Below are positions 43,053 to 51,145 of a stretch of DNA of 64,000 nucleotides, piece by piece. The DNA lies in contig NZ_CP114777.1 in assembly GCF_027359355.1 (NCBI RefSeq), positions 992,001-1,056,000 of the forward strand, written 5' to 3'. The stretch comes from Prochlorococcus marinus str. MIT 1214. Lineage in GTDB: Bacteria; Cyanobacteriota; Cyanobacteriia; PCC-6307; Cyanobiaceae. Made by a program: the position numbers and the translations under genes. Positions within the stretch are counted from its first letter, which is position 1; each line of letters starts with the position of its first letter. A model generated the notes under the pieces. The model did no database searches. It was not told where the DNA came from and worked only from the letters and a program-made list of their open reading frames with translations.

Positions 43053-43562
43053 ATGAAACTCAATTTTGTGCCGGTTAATATTTTTCGAGAGACTCCTGAA
43101 GTAACTTTTTTAGATGCCAGTGTTGAAGGTTCAAATGGTAGTGATGTCGTTATTCATAGAGGAGGAGCAACTTCACCTCCTGATTTAAATGGCTTTGAGC
43201 AATATTATGTACACCATCATCAAATAGATAATAATCTTGTAGTTGAGGGAGATAGAACCTTCACACTATTAAATCCTCTTTGGGATGAACCCCATCACAT
43301 AATTTATCTTCATAGATTCATGGGTGCACTTCAAATACCTATCGGTACATTTCATAGATCAATATCAGGAAAAGATGGAAGTATTGTTATCAATCAGGCA
43401 ATTAGAGACAAACAATTTGAATCGAATACAGAATTTAATCCTATAAGTATTGAAAACAGAATTGATCTAAAACAAGCAAAATCTACAGAGCCTATTATCT
43501 GGTTATGGAAAGATGGAGAAATTAAAAGAATAAAATATTCTCTATTTTTAAAAGTAGCTTAA
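43053..43562 (+). CDS. Hypothetical protein, possibly cupin-like
   Basis: A 169-residue soluble protein from ATG 43053 (TTG 43032 would add seven residues). The middle has a beta-strand pattern rich in His: GFEQYYVHHHQIDNNLVVEG, then DEPHHIIYLHRFMGALQIPI and GTFHRS, reminiscent of a cupin or double-stranded beta-helix with an HHH cluster that could bind a metal. I cannot place it in a named family. It is separated from the downstream HLI gene by a very strong bidirectional hairpin, so it is probably transcribed alone. Confidence 0.6.
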   Translation: MKLNFVPVNIFRETPEVTFLDASVEGSNGSDVVIHRGGATSPPDLNGFEQYYVHHHQIDNNLVVEGDRTFTLLNPLWDEPHHIIYLHRFMGALQIPIGTFHRSISGKDGSIVINQAIRDKQFESNTEFNPISIENRIDLKQAKSTEPIIWLWKDGEIKRIKYSLFLKVA

Positions 43563-43594
43563 TTTAAGTAGGTTTTATTAAAACCTACTTAAAT
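43562..43594. terminator. Bidirectional terminator between convergent genes
   Basis: A perfect 15-pair stem, ATTTAAGTAGGTTTT paired with AAAACCTACTTAAAT, closes a three-base ATT loop between the stop at 43562 and the convergent HLI gene. The T-rich sides on both strands fit a two-way terminator, although the classic T-run lies within the stem. Confidence 0.65.
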
Positions 43595-43609
43595 TCATAT
43601 ATATAATAT

Positions 43610-43720
43610 CTAAGCAATACTTAACTTAGATACTATTTCAAGTAATAAAATAACTAATACACCTGACATTGCAATTCTGCCATTAACTATCTCAGTTTTG
43701 CTTAATCTTTCGAAGGACAT
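43610..43720 (-). CDS. Minimal high-light-inducible-type protein, 36 residues
   Basis: A 36-residue frame, MSFERLSKTEIVNGRIAMSG followed by VLVILLLEIVSKLSIA. It contains the HLI signature ExxNGRxAM, with the chlorophyll-ligand Glu and Asn/Arg, and a single hydrophobic helix. It lacks the N-terminal and C-terminal extensions of most HLI proteins and is near the lower size limit of the family. A thylakoid photoprotective role is inferred. There is no clear ribosome binding site. Confidence 0.75.
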   Translation of the reverse strand: MSFERLSKTEIVNGRIAMSGVLVILLLEIVSKLSIA

Positions 43721-43914
43721 GCAATAGACGCGCTTGATCCACTTATAACAAACTAAATAAATAGAGCAAGTATCAAAAAATGCTTTTTAATGTTAATTAA
43801 ATAAATTAGTATTATCTTTAAAAATCAAAGTCTACAGCCCAAAAAATCTTGTATCTATCAAGACAGAATGAAAATAGTATGATAAATAACTATATAAAAA
43901 AGATTCAGTAATAA

Positions 43915-44058
43915 ATGAGTCCGCTCTTCAAATGCCTTGGCTGTGGACAAAATATCGAAAGGTCAACAAAGACTTTTTGGAAAAAAAAAGGTCATATTCT
44001 TTGCTCTACTTGCCAAGACAAAATAGAGCAAGAAACTGCTTTTACTCAAACAAAATAG
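43915..44058 (+). CDS. Small zinc-ribbon-like protein, 47 residues
   Basis: A 47-residue frame with two CxxC knuckles: Cys7/Cys10 in FKCLGCGQ and Cys30/Cys33 in HILCSTCQD, spaced as in a zinc ribbon. The chain is basic in the middle (TKTFWKKKG) and ends QETAFTQTK. No family is recognised; a metal-binding or nucleic-acid-binding role is inferred from the four cysteines. Its stop is only two bases from the convergent end of urtE. Confidence 0.6.
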   Translation: MSPLFKCLGCGQNIERSTKTFWKKKGHILCSTCQDKIEQETAFTQTK

Positions 44059-44060
44059 AC

Positions 44061-44768
44061 TTAAACACTAAGGAATTTCTCTACCACAGCTTTACTTAAT
44101 TCACTAGTTGGTCCATTTGCAACTATGCCTCCGCGTTGCATTGCATAATAACGATCTGCTTGCCTCACAAAATGCAGATGTTGCTCTACCAATAAAACCC
44201 CAACACCAGTCTCACTAATGATCCTTTTAACTGCAGACTCAATATCTTGAACGATATTCGGTTGTATTCCTTCAGTTGGTTCATCAAGTAAAAGCAACTT
44301 TGGTTTCCCAAGTAATGCTCGAGCAATTGCAAGTTGTTGCTGCTGCCCTCCGCTTAAGTCACCTCCTTTACGAGATAGAAATTGTTTTAAGACAGGGAAA
44401 AGTTCATATACCAATTCATCAATCTGTTTATGCTTTGCTAAACCTCCTGGTAAAGCTTCCAATCCAAGTTGAAGATTTTCCTCGACAGTCAAATAAGGTA
44501 TTATTTCTCGTCCTTGGGGAACATACGCAATTCCGGAACGAGCCCTTTGATGAGGTGGCTTTCTATTAACCAAATCTCCATTAAAAACAATCTCTCCACG
44601 CCGTGGAGTTAATAATCCTATTAAAGATTTAAGCAAAGTTGTTTTACCTACTCCATTTCGACCTATAAGACAAATCATCTCAGCTTGGTTGATATGCATA
44701 TCAACATCTCGAAGAATATGACTTTCGCCATAGTAGGTATTCAAGCCTTTTATCTGAAGCATAGTCAT
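44061..44768 (-). CDS. urtE: Urea ABC transporter ATP-binding protein UrtE
   Basis: A 235-residue ABC ATPase related to LivF. Walker A is GRNGVGKTT, the signature LSGGQQQQLAIARAL, Walker B LLLLDEPTEGI, with the Q-loop YVPQGREIIPYLTVEENL typical of LivF/UrtE. It should power urea uptake together with UrtD through the UrtB/UrtC permease pair. The start ATG overlaps the stop of urtD by four bases. It is the last gene of the urtABCDE operon. Confidence 0.95.
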   Translation of the reverse strand: MTMLQIKGLNTYYGESHILRDVDMHINQAEMICLIGRNGVGKTTLLKSLIGLLTPRRGEIVFNGDLVNRKPPHQRARSGIAYVPQGREIIPYLTVEENLQLGLEALPGGLAKHKQIDELVYELFPVLKQFLSRKGGDLSGGQQQQLAIARALLGKPKLLLLDEPTEGIQPNIVQDIESAVKRIISETGVGVLLVEQHLHFVRQADRYYAMQRGGIVANGPTSELSKAVVEKFLSV

Positions 44769-45520
44769 TGTTCTTCCTCATCAGTTTTTCCAAGATAAAC
44801 CTCTATCACTAAAGGGTCTTTTTGTATGTCACTCATGGAACCCTCTTTCAATACATGACCTTGGTGTAAAACACTAACAGGGCAATCAAGTCTACGAATA
44901 AATTCCATATCATGATCAATGACTAAAACTGTATGATCACCCGCTAAAGATTTAAGAAGATCAGCAGTTAAATCTGTTTCTTCATCAGTCAAACCAGCAA
45001 CAGGTTCATCAACAAGTAAAAGATCAGGGTCTTGTCCCACTAGCATCGCAATCTCAAGCCATTGTTTTTGACCATGAGAAAGCGCTCCGGCCCTTATATT
45101 GGCTTTTGATTGAAGGTTAACAATACTCATCAAATGTTGAATTTGATCTAAATGCTTAACCCTTAAACTATTCATCAACAAAGACAAAGGAGTTTTAGGT
45201 CTACTCACTGCTAGAGCTAGGTTTTCTTGCACAGATAAATTCTCAAATATCCTAGGACTTTGAAATTTTCTTCCAATCCCTTTACGCGCTATGCGAAACT
45301 CTTTTTGACCAATCAACGATTTTTCTTTAAAAATCACGTCACCCTTTGTAGGTGCTACTTTCCCTGTAATGACATCTAAGAATGTTGTTTTACCTGCACC
45401 GTTGGGACCAATAACTGCTCTAAGATCACCCTGATTCAAAACCAGATTAAGATCTCTGAGAGCAAGGAATCCTTCAAAACTAACTGAAATTTGTTTTAGC
45501 TCTAGCAATGGAGAAGTCAT
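44765..45520 (-). CDS. urtD: Urea ABC transporter ATP-binding protein UrtD
   Basis: A 251-residue ABC ATPase related to LivG. Walker A is GPNGAGKTT, the Q-loop region KGIGRKFQSPRIFENLSVQE, the signature LSHGQKQWLEIAM and Walker B LLLVDEPVAGL. The LSHGQKQWLEI form is characteristic of UrtD. It overlaps urtC upstream and urtE downstream by four bases each, so translation is coupled across all three. Confidence 0.95.
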   Translation of the reverse strand: MTSPLLELKQISVSFEGFLALRDLNLVLNQGDLRAVIGPNGAGKTTFLDVITGKVAPTKGDVIFKEKSLIGQKEFRIARKGIGRKFQSPRIFENLSVQENLALAVSRPKTPLSLLMNSLRVKHLDQIQHLMSIVNLQSKANIRAGALSHGQKQWLEIAMLVGQDPDLLLVDEPVAGLTDEETDLTADLLKSLAGDHTVLVIDHDMEFIRRLDCPVSVLHQGHVLKEGSMSDIQKDPLVIEVYLGKTDEEEQ

Positions 45521-46647
45521 GATTTCACCTCACCTTGTTCATTGACTTCAAGACTTGGATATGTTTCTAATTTTTTATTAATCCCAAGTAAAAACAATAA
45601 TTTCTTTGGACCGTCTTTCCTAATCCATCCTAGTACCCCCTCTGGAAGCGCTGTTACAACAAGAATAAATAATCCACCTTGAATAAACATCCAGCTTGCT
45701 GGTAATGCTTCACTTACCAAACTTTTTGCATAATTAATTAAAACAGCTCCAAGTATTGCGCCTAGCAAAGTTCCTCTACCACCCACGGCAACCCAAACAA
45801 CCATTTCTATAGAGAAAGGGACAGTCATAAACTGTGGAGAAACTATTCCAGATTGAACTGTATACAAAGCCCCTGAAATCCCAGCTAATCCTCCTGCTAT
45901 TGAAAATATTATTGTTTTAAAAATTACTGGATTATATCCAGTGAAACGAACTCGAGCTTCATCGTCTCTAATTCCAATAAGGATATTTCCAAATCTATCT
46001 CGAACAATCCACCGAGCAAAAAACCAGGCAAGTATTACTAAAACAGCTGATATCCAAAAGAACCATCTTTGCATTATTTCTGAACCTACCATTTGTCCAA
46101 AAAGTTGAGTTACATCTGTTTTCAAACCATTTGTTCCATTAATCAATTTCTGCTGTCCATTAAAGAAATTGAAAAAAACCAAAAGAGCCGCTTGTGTAAG
46201 GATTGAAAAATAAACACCTTTTATTCTATTTCTAAACACTAAATACCCAAGAAGACCAGCAATAAGAGCCGGTATCAGCCAAATGGAAATAAGAGTAAAA
46301 ATTGAACTTTTAAAAGGTTCCCAGAAAAATGGAAGCTTTTCGACTCCATATAAACCAAAAAACTCAGGGATACCATTTGGGAATTCTCCTGCACTATTCA
46401 ATTGGAGGAACATCGCAGCACAATATCCACCAAGTGCAAAGAAAATTCCTTGACCTAAACTCAACATTCCTGTGAATCCCCAAATCAAATCCACTCCTAA
46501 TGCGACTATTGCAAGCGATAAATATCTTCCTAATAGATTTAATCTAAAAACAGGAAGCACTGAGGGTGCAGCAATAATTAGGGCAATAAGTAATACCCAA
46601 ATAGTTAAGTTAATCCAACTTTTTTTTGTAGAAAGGATACTCATCAA
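45517..46647 (-). CDS. urtC: Urea ABC transporter permease UrtC
   Basis: A 376-residue inner-membrane permease of the branched-chain amino-acid/urea type (LivM-like). LIWGFTGMLSLGQGIFFALG near residue 55, FNFFNGQQKLINGTNGLKTD and the cytoplasmic loop ILIGIRDDEARVRFTGYNP are family marks. About nine membrane helices are expected. It starts exactly one base after urtB ends and overlaps urtD by four bases. Confidence 0.94.
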   Translation of the reverse strand: MMSILSTKKSWINLTIWVLLIALIIAAPSVLPVFRLNLLGRYLSLAIVALGVDLIWGFTGMLSLGQGIFFALGGYCAAMFLQLNSAGEFPNGIPEFFGLYGVEKLPFFWEPFKSSIFTLISIWLIPALIAGLLGYLVFRNRIKGVYFSILTQAALLVFFNFFNGQQKLINGTNGLKTDVTQLFGQMVGSEIMQRWFFWISAVLVILAWFFARWIVRDRFGNILIGIRDDEARVRFTGYNPVIFKTIIFSIAGGLAGISGALYTVQSGIVSPQFMTVPFSIEMVVWVAVGGRGTLLGAILGAVLINYAKSLVSEALPASWMFIQGGLFILVVTALPEGVLGWIRKDGPKKLLFLLGINKKLETYPSLEVNEQGEVKS

Positions 46648-47805
46648 TCAAGACTCCACCATTCTTCCTTTTTGTGGGAACATCCCAGTTGGTTTAAATT
46701 GGAGGAATATTACTATCAGAGCAAATATCATTACTCTAGCCATGCTTGTTGTCGCAAAAAAATCTATTGTTGAATAAAGAGGAGAAGGCATATCTGGCCA
46801 AATAGTAAGTAGTCTTCCTGCTCCTATCAAATCAGTCATTATTCCAATAGAGAAAGAAGCAAGGATTGTTCCTAATAAATTGCCCACTCCACCAAGAACA
46901 ACAACCATAAAACATCCCACAATGTAATTTCCACCAACATTTGGTCCGACTGAGCCAAGGAGTGAAACTGCAACTCCTGCGACACCAGCGAGACCAGAAC
47001 CTATTCCAAAAGTAATAATATCTACTGTTTCAGTGGATATACCTAAACAATCACTCATTGGTCTATTTTGAGTTACTGCTCTAATTCTCATTCCCCAAGC
47101 TGTTTTATCAAGAAAGAAAATTACTACTAAAACAGATATTAAGGTAATGAGGATTATTAAAAGACGCGTTTTAGGAAAAGTAATTCCAACAAAATCAATT
47201 CCACCTCTCATCCAAGAGGGAGCTGTAACATCAACATTCCTTGCACTAGCGCGACTAAGTTTACTTACTAAAGACGATAAAACACCTCCTGTTGCTACAC
47301 CTAATAAAGCTGAGAAACCCCAAGTACATGCCCTTATTAATTTACCTTTTGCACCATGAAGTATGTCATCAGAAATAAATAGCGGTGTAAATAGGCCAAA
47401 GAAAAGTGCTATTACCAAACCACTGGCATAGGCCAGCGGAACACTTCTAACAAATTGTTGGAGGATTAGGCTCACTCCCCATGTGGCTAAAAGTGTTTCA
47501 AGAGGACTTCCATAGAGACGTCTAATAACTGTTCGCTCTAAAAGAATTCCAACTGTTCCACTAACTAAAAAAGCAATACCAATCGCAACTATGACATACG
47601 AATCATAAAAAGGTTTTAAAAAAGAAACTTGTTTGAAAATTAATTGGGTTATGTATGTTGAATAAGCACCAAGCATCATCAATTCCCCATGAGCAAGATT
47701 GATGACACCCATTAAACCGAATACAATTGCTAGTCCCAGTGCTGCGACGAGCAAGACTGAGCCAATAGCAACGCCATTAAAAAGGCTTTCAAGAATAAGT
47801 TGCAC
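46648..47805 (-). CDS. urtB: Urea ABC transporter permease UrtB
   Basis: A 385-residue LivH-like permease. FGLMGVINLAHGELMMLGAY near residue 30 is the family signature, and IRAVTQNRPMSDCLGISTET followed by VDIITFGIGSGLAGVAGVAV forms the conserved cytoplasmic loop and helix. A periplasmic or loop segment of about 60 residues (170-230) sits in the middle. It pairs with UrtC. The gene is separated from urtA by 78 bases that contain a strong hairpin. Confidence 0.94.
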   Translation of the reverse strand: MQLILESLFNGVAIGSVLLVAALGLAIVFGLMGVINLAHGELMMLGAYSTYITQLIFKQVSFLKPFYDSYVIVAIGIAFLVSGTVGILLERTVIRRLYGSPLETLLATWGVSLILQQFVRSVPLAYASGLVIALFFGLFTPLFISDDILHGAKGKLIRACTWGFSALLGVATGGVLSSLVSKLSRASARNVDVTAPSWMRGGIDFVGITFPKTRLLIILITLISVLVVIFFLDKTAWGMRIRAVTQNRPMSDCLGISTETVDIITFGIGSGLAGVAGVAVSLLGSVGPNVGGNYIVGCFMVVVLGGVGNLLGTILASFSIGIMTDLIGAGRLLTIWPDMPSPLYSTIDFFATTSMARVMIFALIVIFLQFKPTGMFPQKGRMVES

Positions 47806-47829
47806 TAGCTTGGTTGATTTTTTTAAAGA

Positions 47830-47855
47830 AATAAGGAGCCCGAAGGCTCCTTATT
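47830..47855 (-). terminator. Strong hairpin between urtA and urtB
   Basis: An eleven-pair stem, AATAAGGAGCC paired with GGCTCCTTATT around a CGAA loop, lies 29 bases after the urtA stop and 25 bases before the urtB start on the minus strand. It may be a partial terminator or a 3' stabiliser that gives urtA, the binding protein, more product than the permease genes. Confidence 0.65.
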
Positions 47856-47883
47856 AGAATCTATTTATAAGTCAGAAATTGAA

Positions 47884-49161
47884 TCACATCCTATATTTTT
47901 CACCTTTCTTAGGATCAGTCCAATCACAAGCGTAACCTTTTGAACTTGGATGTTTTTGGTTCCATGCTTGTGGCTCAACTACTCCAGTTTCTTCAAGGAT
48001 TGTAAATCCACCCTCTGCATTGATTTCACCGATTCTCACTGTTTGAGATAGGTGATGATTTGCCATAACTTCTACTGGACCCTGAGGAGCATCGAATGTC
48101 TGACCAACCAATGCTTCTCTAACCGCGTTGTCATCAAATGTACCTGCTTCTTCAACTGCCTGCTTCCAAAGATAAACCATGTTATAAGCAGATTCTTGAG
48201 GATCAGCCACAACACGATCACTACCCCATCTCTTCTTAAAGCTCTTAGCAAATTTCTTAGAAGCTGGCGTATCAATAGACATCATGTAGTTCCAAGCACC
48301 ATAGTGGCCCTCAAGGAACTCAGGTCCAATCGTACTAATCTCTTCTTCCGCAATGGAGTAGTTCATTACGTAATAACCATTAGAAGGAGTGATTCCTGCG
48401 TCCTGGATTTGTTTGAAGAAAGCAACGTTTTGGTCACCATTCAAAGTGTTAACTATGATTCCACCATCAGGAAGAGCAACTTTTATCTTCGAGATAATAG
48501 GTGCTACCTCAGTATTACCTAAAGGAAGATAATCTTCTCCAACAACTTTTCCACCAAGTTGTTTTACTTGAGCTTTAGTAATTGTGTTAGAAGTTCTTGG
48601 GAAAACATAATCAGAACCAACTAAGAAGAAATCTCCTCCAGCAGCTGGAGAGCGCTTATACATGAAATCAGTGGCAGGCTCAGACTGCTGATTTGGAGTC
48701 GCTCCTGTATAGAAAATGTTGTTGGAGCACTCTTGTGCTTCATATTGAATTGGGTAATAAAGGAATGCATCTTTTGATTCATAAACTGGAAGCATTGCCT
48801 TTCTACTTGCAGAAGTCCAGCCGCCAAAGACTACTGGTACTCCATCCTGGTCGATTAACTTCTTAGATTTCTCTGCAAAGGTAGGCCAATCTGAGGCACC
48901 ATCTTCAACGATGTATTCAATTTTATAGCTTTTACCGTCGACTGTTACACCGCCAGCTGCATTGATTTCCTCAATAGCCATTTTCTCTGTATCAACAAGA
49001 GTTGATTCCGAGATTGCCATTGTCCCTGAAAGAGAATGGAGAATTCCAACAGTTACGGTGTCGTCAAAGTTGCCAGAGGAATCTGATCCACCACAAGCAG
49101 TAACAGTTACGGCTAAAGAAGCAGTGGCTAAACCTGCAAAAATGCGCTTTGAAAGCTTCAT
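47884..49161 (-). CDS. urtA: Urea ABC transporter substrate-binding lipoprotein UrtA
   Basis: A 425-residue periplasmic binding protein anchored as a lipoprotein: KLSKRIFAGLATASLAVTVT then AC, giving lipobox VTAC with Cys23. The mature chain starts GGSDSSGNFDDTVTVGILHS and has LSGTMAISESTLVDTEKMAI, the FGGWTSASRKAMLPVYESK segment and GYYVMNYSIAEEEI, all typical of the UrtA/FmdD group. It captures urea for UrtB-E. Two NtcA-type sites lie 105-138 bases upstream, so expression should rise under nitrogen stress. Confidence 0.95.
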   Translation of the reverse strand: MKLSKRIFAGLATASLAVTVTACGGSDSSGNFDDTVTVGILHSLSGTMAISESTLVDTEKMAIEEINAAGGVTVDGKSYKIEYIVEDGASDWPTFAEKSKKLIDQDGVPVVFGGWTSASRKAMLPVYESKDAFLYYPIQYEAQECSNNIFYTGATPNQQSEPATDFMYKRSPAAGGDFFLVGSDYVFPRTSNTITKAQVKQLGGKVVGEDYLPLGNTEVAPIISKIKVALPDGGIIVNTLNGDQNVAFFKQIQDAGITPSNGYYVMNYSIAEEEISTIGPEFLEGHYGAWNYMMSIDTPASKKFAKSFKKRWGSDRVVADPQESAYNMVYLWKQAVEEAGTFDDNAVREALVGQTFDAPQGPVEVMANHHLSQTVRIGEINAEGGFTILEETGVVEPQAWNQKHPSSKGYACDWTDPKKGEKYRM

Positions 49162-49265
49162 GAATTACTAACTAAATTAGTTGTTTGCCCACCTTGGGGT
49201 TTAGGAAAAGTATCCAACTGAACACCCCACTTTTTGTAGCAAATAAGACTGTTTTAGCTATTTCA

Positions 49266-49279
49266 GTAAACGAAGATAC
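49266..49279 (-). promoter_or_regulatory. NtcA-type site (proximal to urtA)
   Basis: GTAAACGAAGATAC matches the GTA-N8-TAC consensus of the cyanobacterial nitrogen regulator NtcA exactly. Its centre is about 111 bases before the urtA start. The distal site lies 20 bases further upstream, which is close to two helical turns. No perfect -10 box is seen at the normal distance, only a TTATTT-like stretch. Confidence 0.7.
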
Positions 49280-49285
49280 GTTTCC

Positions 49286-49299
49286 GTATTTGTTTATAC
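49286..49299 (-). promoter_or_regulatory. NtcA-type site (distal), overlapping the ureG stop
   Basis: GTATTTGTTTATAC is a second exact GTA-N8-TAC match. It overlaps the last codon and stop of ureG (GTA TAA on the minus strand). Together with the site at 49266 it forms a tandem pair upstream of urtA. Binding by NtcA is inferred from the consensus. Confidence 0.65.
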
Positions 49300-49911
49300 C
49301 ATCTTCTGCGCAGAGGGTATCTGATTACACAAAAACTCTTCAATTATTTTTATCCCCTCCCCTGTTTTGGTATTGGTAAAGCACCAGGGAAGATTTTTCC
49401 TCATAAGCAGAGTATCTCTCTCCATTATTTTCAGGCTTGCTCCAACCATTTCAGCAAGGTCAATCTTATTGATCACTAATAAATCAGAACGTGTTATTCC
49501 TGGCCCTCCTTTCCTAGGGATCTTATCTCCCGCTGCGACATCAATTATGTATATACATACATCTACTAACTCAGGGCTAAAACTCGCAGCTAGATTATCG
49601 CCACCACTTTCAACAAATACTAAATCTAAAGTTGTAAATTTATGCTCCAGCTCTTCAACCGCAATACGATTAATTGAACAATCTTCCCTTATCGCTGTAT
49701 GCGGGCAACCTCCAGTTTCAACTCCTTTGATACGTTCAGGTTCTAAAGCCTTTGAATTCGTTAAAAATTTTGCATCTTCTTGCGTATAAATATCATTTGT
49801 TACTACTGCAATATCTAATCGATCTTTAAGATTTTCACATAGTCTCTGAATAATAGCCGTTTTACCAGATCCTACTGGACCGGCTATGCCAACTCTTAAT
49901 TTACTTTCCAT
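49294..49911 (-). CDS. ureG: Urease accessory GTPase UreG
   Basis: A 205-residue SIMIBI-class GTPase that drives nickel insertion into urease. The P-loop is GPVGSGKT at 11-18, with [13 protein letters not shown], the metal-binding [15 protein letters not shown] (CPH motif) and [11 protein letters not shown]. The start shares one base with the ureF stop. It ends at 49294 inside an NtcA-type site that serves urtA. Confidence 0.96.
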   Translation of the reverse strand: MESKLRVGIAGPVGSGKTAIIQRLCENLKDRLDIAVVTNDIYTQEDAKFLTNSKALEPERIKGVETGGCPHTAIREDCSINRIAVEELEHKFTTLDLVFVESGGDNLAASFSPELVDVCIYIIDVAAGDKIPRKGGPGITRSDLLVINKIDLAEMVGASLKIMERDTLLMRKNLPWCFTNTKTGEGIKIIEEFLCNQIPSAQKMV

Positions 49912-50582
49912 TAGCTTCGAAATAATCTTGAATAAAGTTCAATATGCGATTGTTGTGCCATAATCGCGCCCACATCACCAACCCATATTTCTTTAGGATT
50001 CTGCTGCAATAAGCAACTTGCTTGAGACTTTATCAGTCTTAGGGATTTCATTTGAAGCTGTTGAGCTTTTGTTGGTCCTAATGACAATAGTCTTAACGCT
50101 GCACTCAATTGATTAGCCACCCAACTATATAAAAATCCTTCCACTAAATCAATTTGGGGTATATCCCAGCAAACTCCTGCCCAAGCCCAAGCTATCGGCC
50201 AAATAAATTTTTTTTCATTACCAGGAAGAGGATGATCTAGATCAATGAGAAGCTGTAATAGAGATTCACCCATTTGTATTTGTTGAGATCTGATATCTGG
50301 CGAATCTCTTAATGAACCAAGCCAAGAATTCCACTCTTCAATAATTAATTTATGTTGAACATCTTTATGATCATTCCAATGCTCTAAATCTCTCATAATG
50401 TGAGCAATTGAGCTTGCCTCAATTGTTATCTGGCCTCGAGAGAGTTCACTTTCAATCCAATTAAAAAGTGTTGTCTCGTCATATACTTTTTGATTTTGAA
50501 CAAGCCACTCCAATCCTTCAGAGTAACTAAAAGCACCAACTGGTAATGATGGGCTGATTAATTGTAAAAACTCAAGTTTCAT
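49911..50582 (-). CDS. ureF: Urease accessory protein UreF
   Basis: A protein of about 223 residues from ATG 50582; TTG 50594 would add four residues. UreF acts with UreD and UreG in nickel loading. The N-terminus [20 protein letters not shown] is diagnostic, and AAHIMRDL-like helices and [20 protein letters not shown] at the C-terminus follow the family. It sits between ureE (about 20 bases upstream) and ureG (one-base overlap). Confidence 0.93.
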   Translation of the reverse strand: MKLEFLQLISPSLPVGAFSYSEGLEWLVQNQKVYDETTLFNWIESELSRGQITIEASSIAHIMRDLEHWNDHKDVQHKLIIEEWNSWLGSLRDSPDIRSQQIQMGESLLQLLIDLDHPLPGNEKKFIWPIAWAWAGVCWDIPQIDLVEGFLYSWVANQLSAALRLLSLGPTKAQQLQMKSLRLIKSQASCLLQQNPKEIWVGDVGAIMAQQSHIELYSRLFRS

Positions 50583-50602
50583 AAACGGAATCAATCAAAT
50601 CC

Positions 50603-51043
50603 CTACTCATAAGCGCCTATCTCAGGAGAAAAAGGTCTTTGTAAACTTTCTATTTCAAAACCATGGCCTTCTAACATTTTTCTCATTACTACATCATTGA
50701 GTAAATATAACTCTTTATCGTGCAACTCAATCTCAACATGCCTATTACCTAAATGATAAGCAGCTTTTAACAATTTCAATCTATTTTCTGAGCTAATTCT
50801 TATTACATCTTCGTGAGCGGCCACTATGCTTACAAAAACTTTTGAATTCTCACTTTTCAACACCTCTCCAGGAATCAAACGACCTCCTCCTCGAGGCAAA
50901 TTTAAAATGACATCAATTCCATCTAAAGTTGATCGTTTACCTCGAAGCTGAGTCCTCTCTTTTGCAGACAAGGGAAGTAAAAGGTTATTTTTTATCACTT
51001 GAGCACTAATTCTCTCGGTGAGATAGATTAATTCCTGAGACAA
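50603..51043 (-). CDS. ureE: Urease accessory nickel chaperone UreE
   Basis: A 146-residue protein starting with TTG at 51043. UreE delivers nickel to the UreDFG complex. The peptide-binding-like N-domain holds LSAKERTQLRGKRSTLDGID and LPRGGGRLIPGEVL; the metal domain has LKAAYHLGNRHVEIELHDKE, whose His are the nickel ligands. The C-terminus ends EIGAYE without the His-rich tail seen in some species. Confidence 0.92.
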   Translation of the reverse strand: MSQELIYLTERISAQVIKNNLLLPLSAKERTQLRGKRSTLDGIDVILNLPRGGGRLIPGEVLKSENSKVFVSIVAAHEDVIRISSENRLKLLKAAYHLGNRHVEIELHDKELYLLNDVVMRKMLEGHGFEIESLQRPFSPEIGAYE

Positions 51044-51145
51044 ACTTAAATTCTTTGTAGGTCTAAATTTTATAGGTTATTTCTACCAGATCAGACATTT
51101 ATTATTTTCTCAAAACTAAATGAGCAAAAACGATAAAGCTATTCA

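Noticed and set aside
29038..44058. A tRNA-bounded integrated element starting at tRNA-Thr
   Set aside because: I found no second copy of the tRNA 3' end, no integrase and no transposase, so an integration event is not supported.
48052..48522. Plus-strand 156-codon open frame opposite urtA
   Set aside because: Entirely antisense to a complete and well-conserved urtA, with no ribosome binding site and an odd composition.
49367..49789. Plus-strand 140-codon open frame opposite ureG
   Set aside because: Shadow of the ureG frame; the sense gene carries all family motifs.
51073..51086. NtcA site between ureE and ureD
   Set aside because: TAG-N8-TAC departs from the consensus in the first half-site; it is too degenerate to call.
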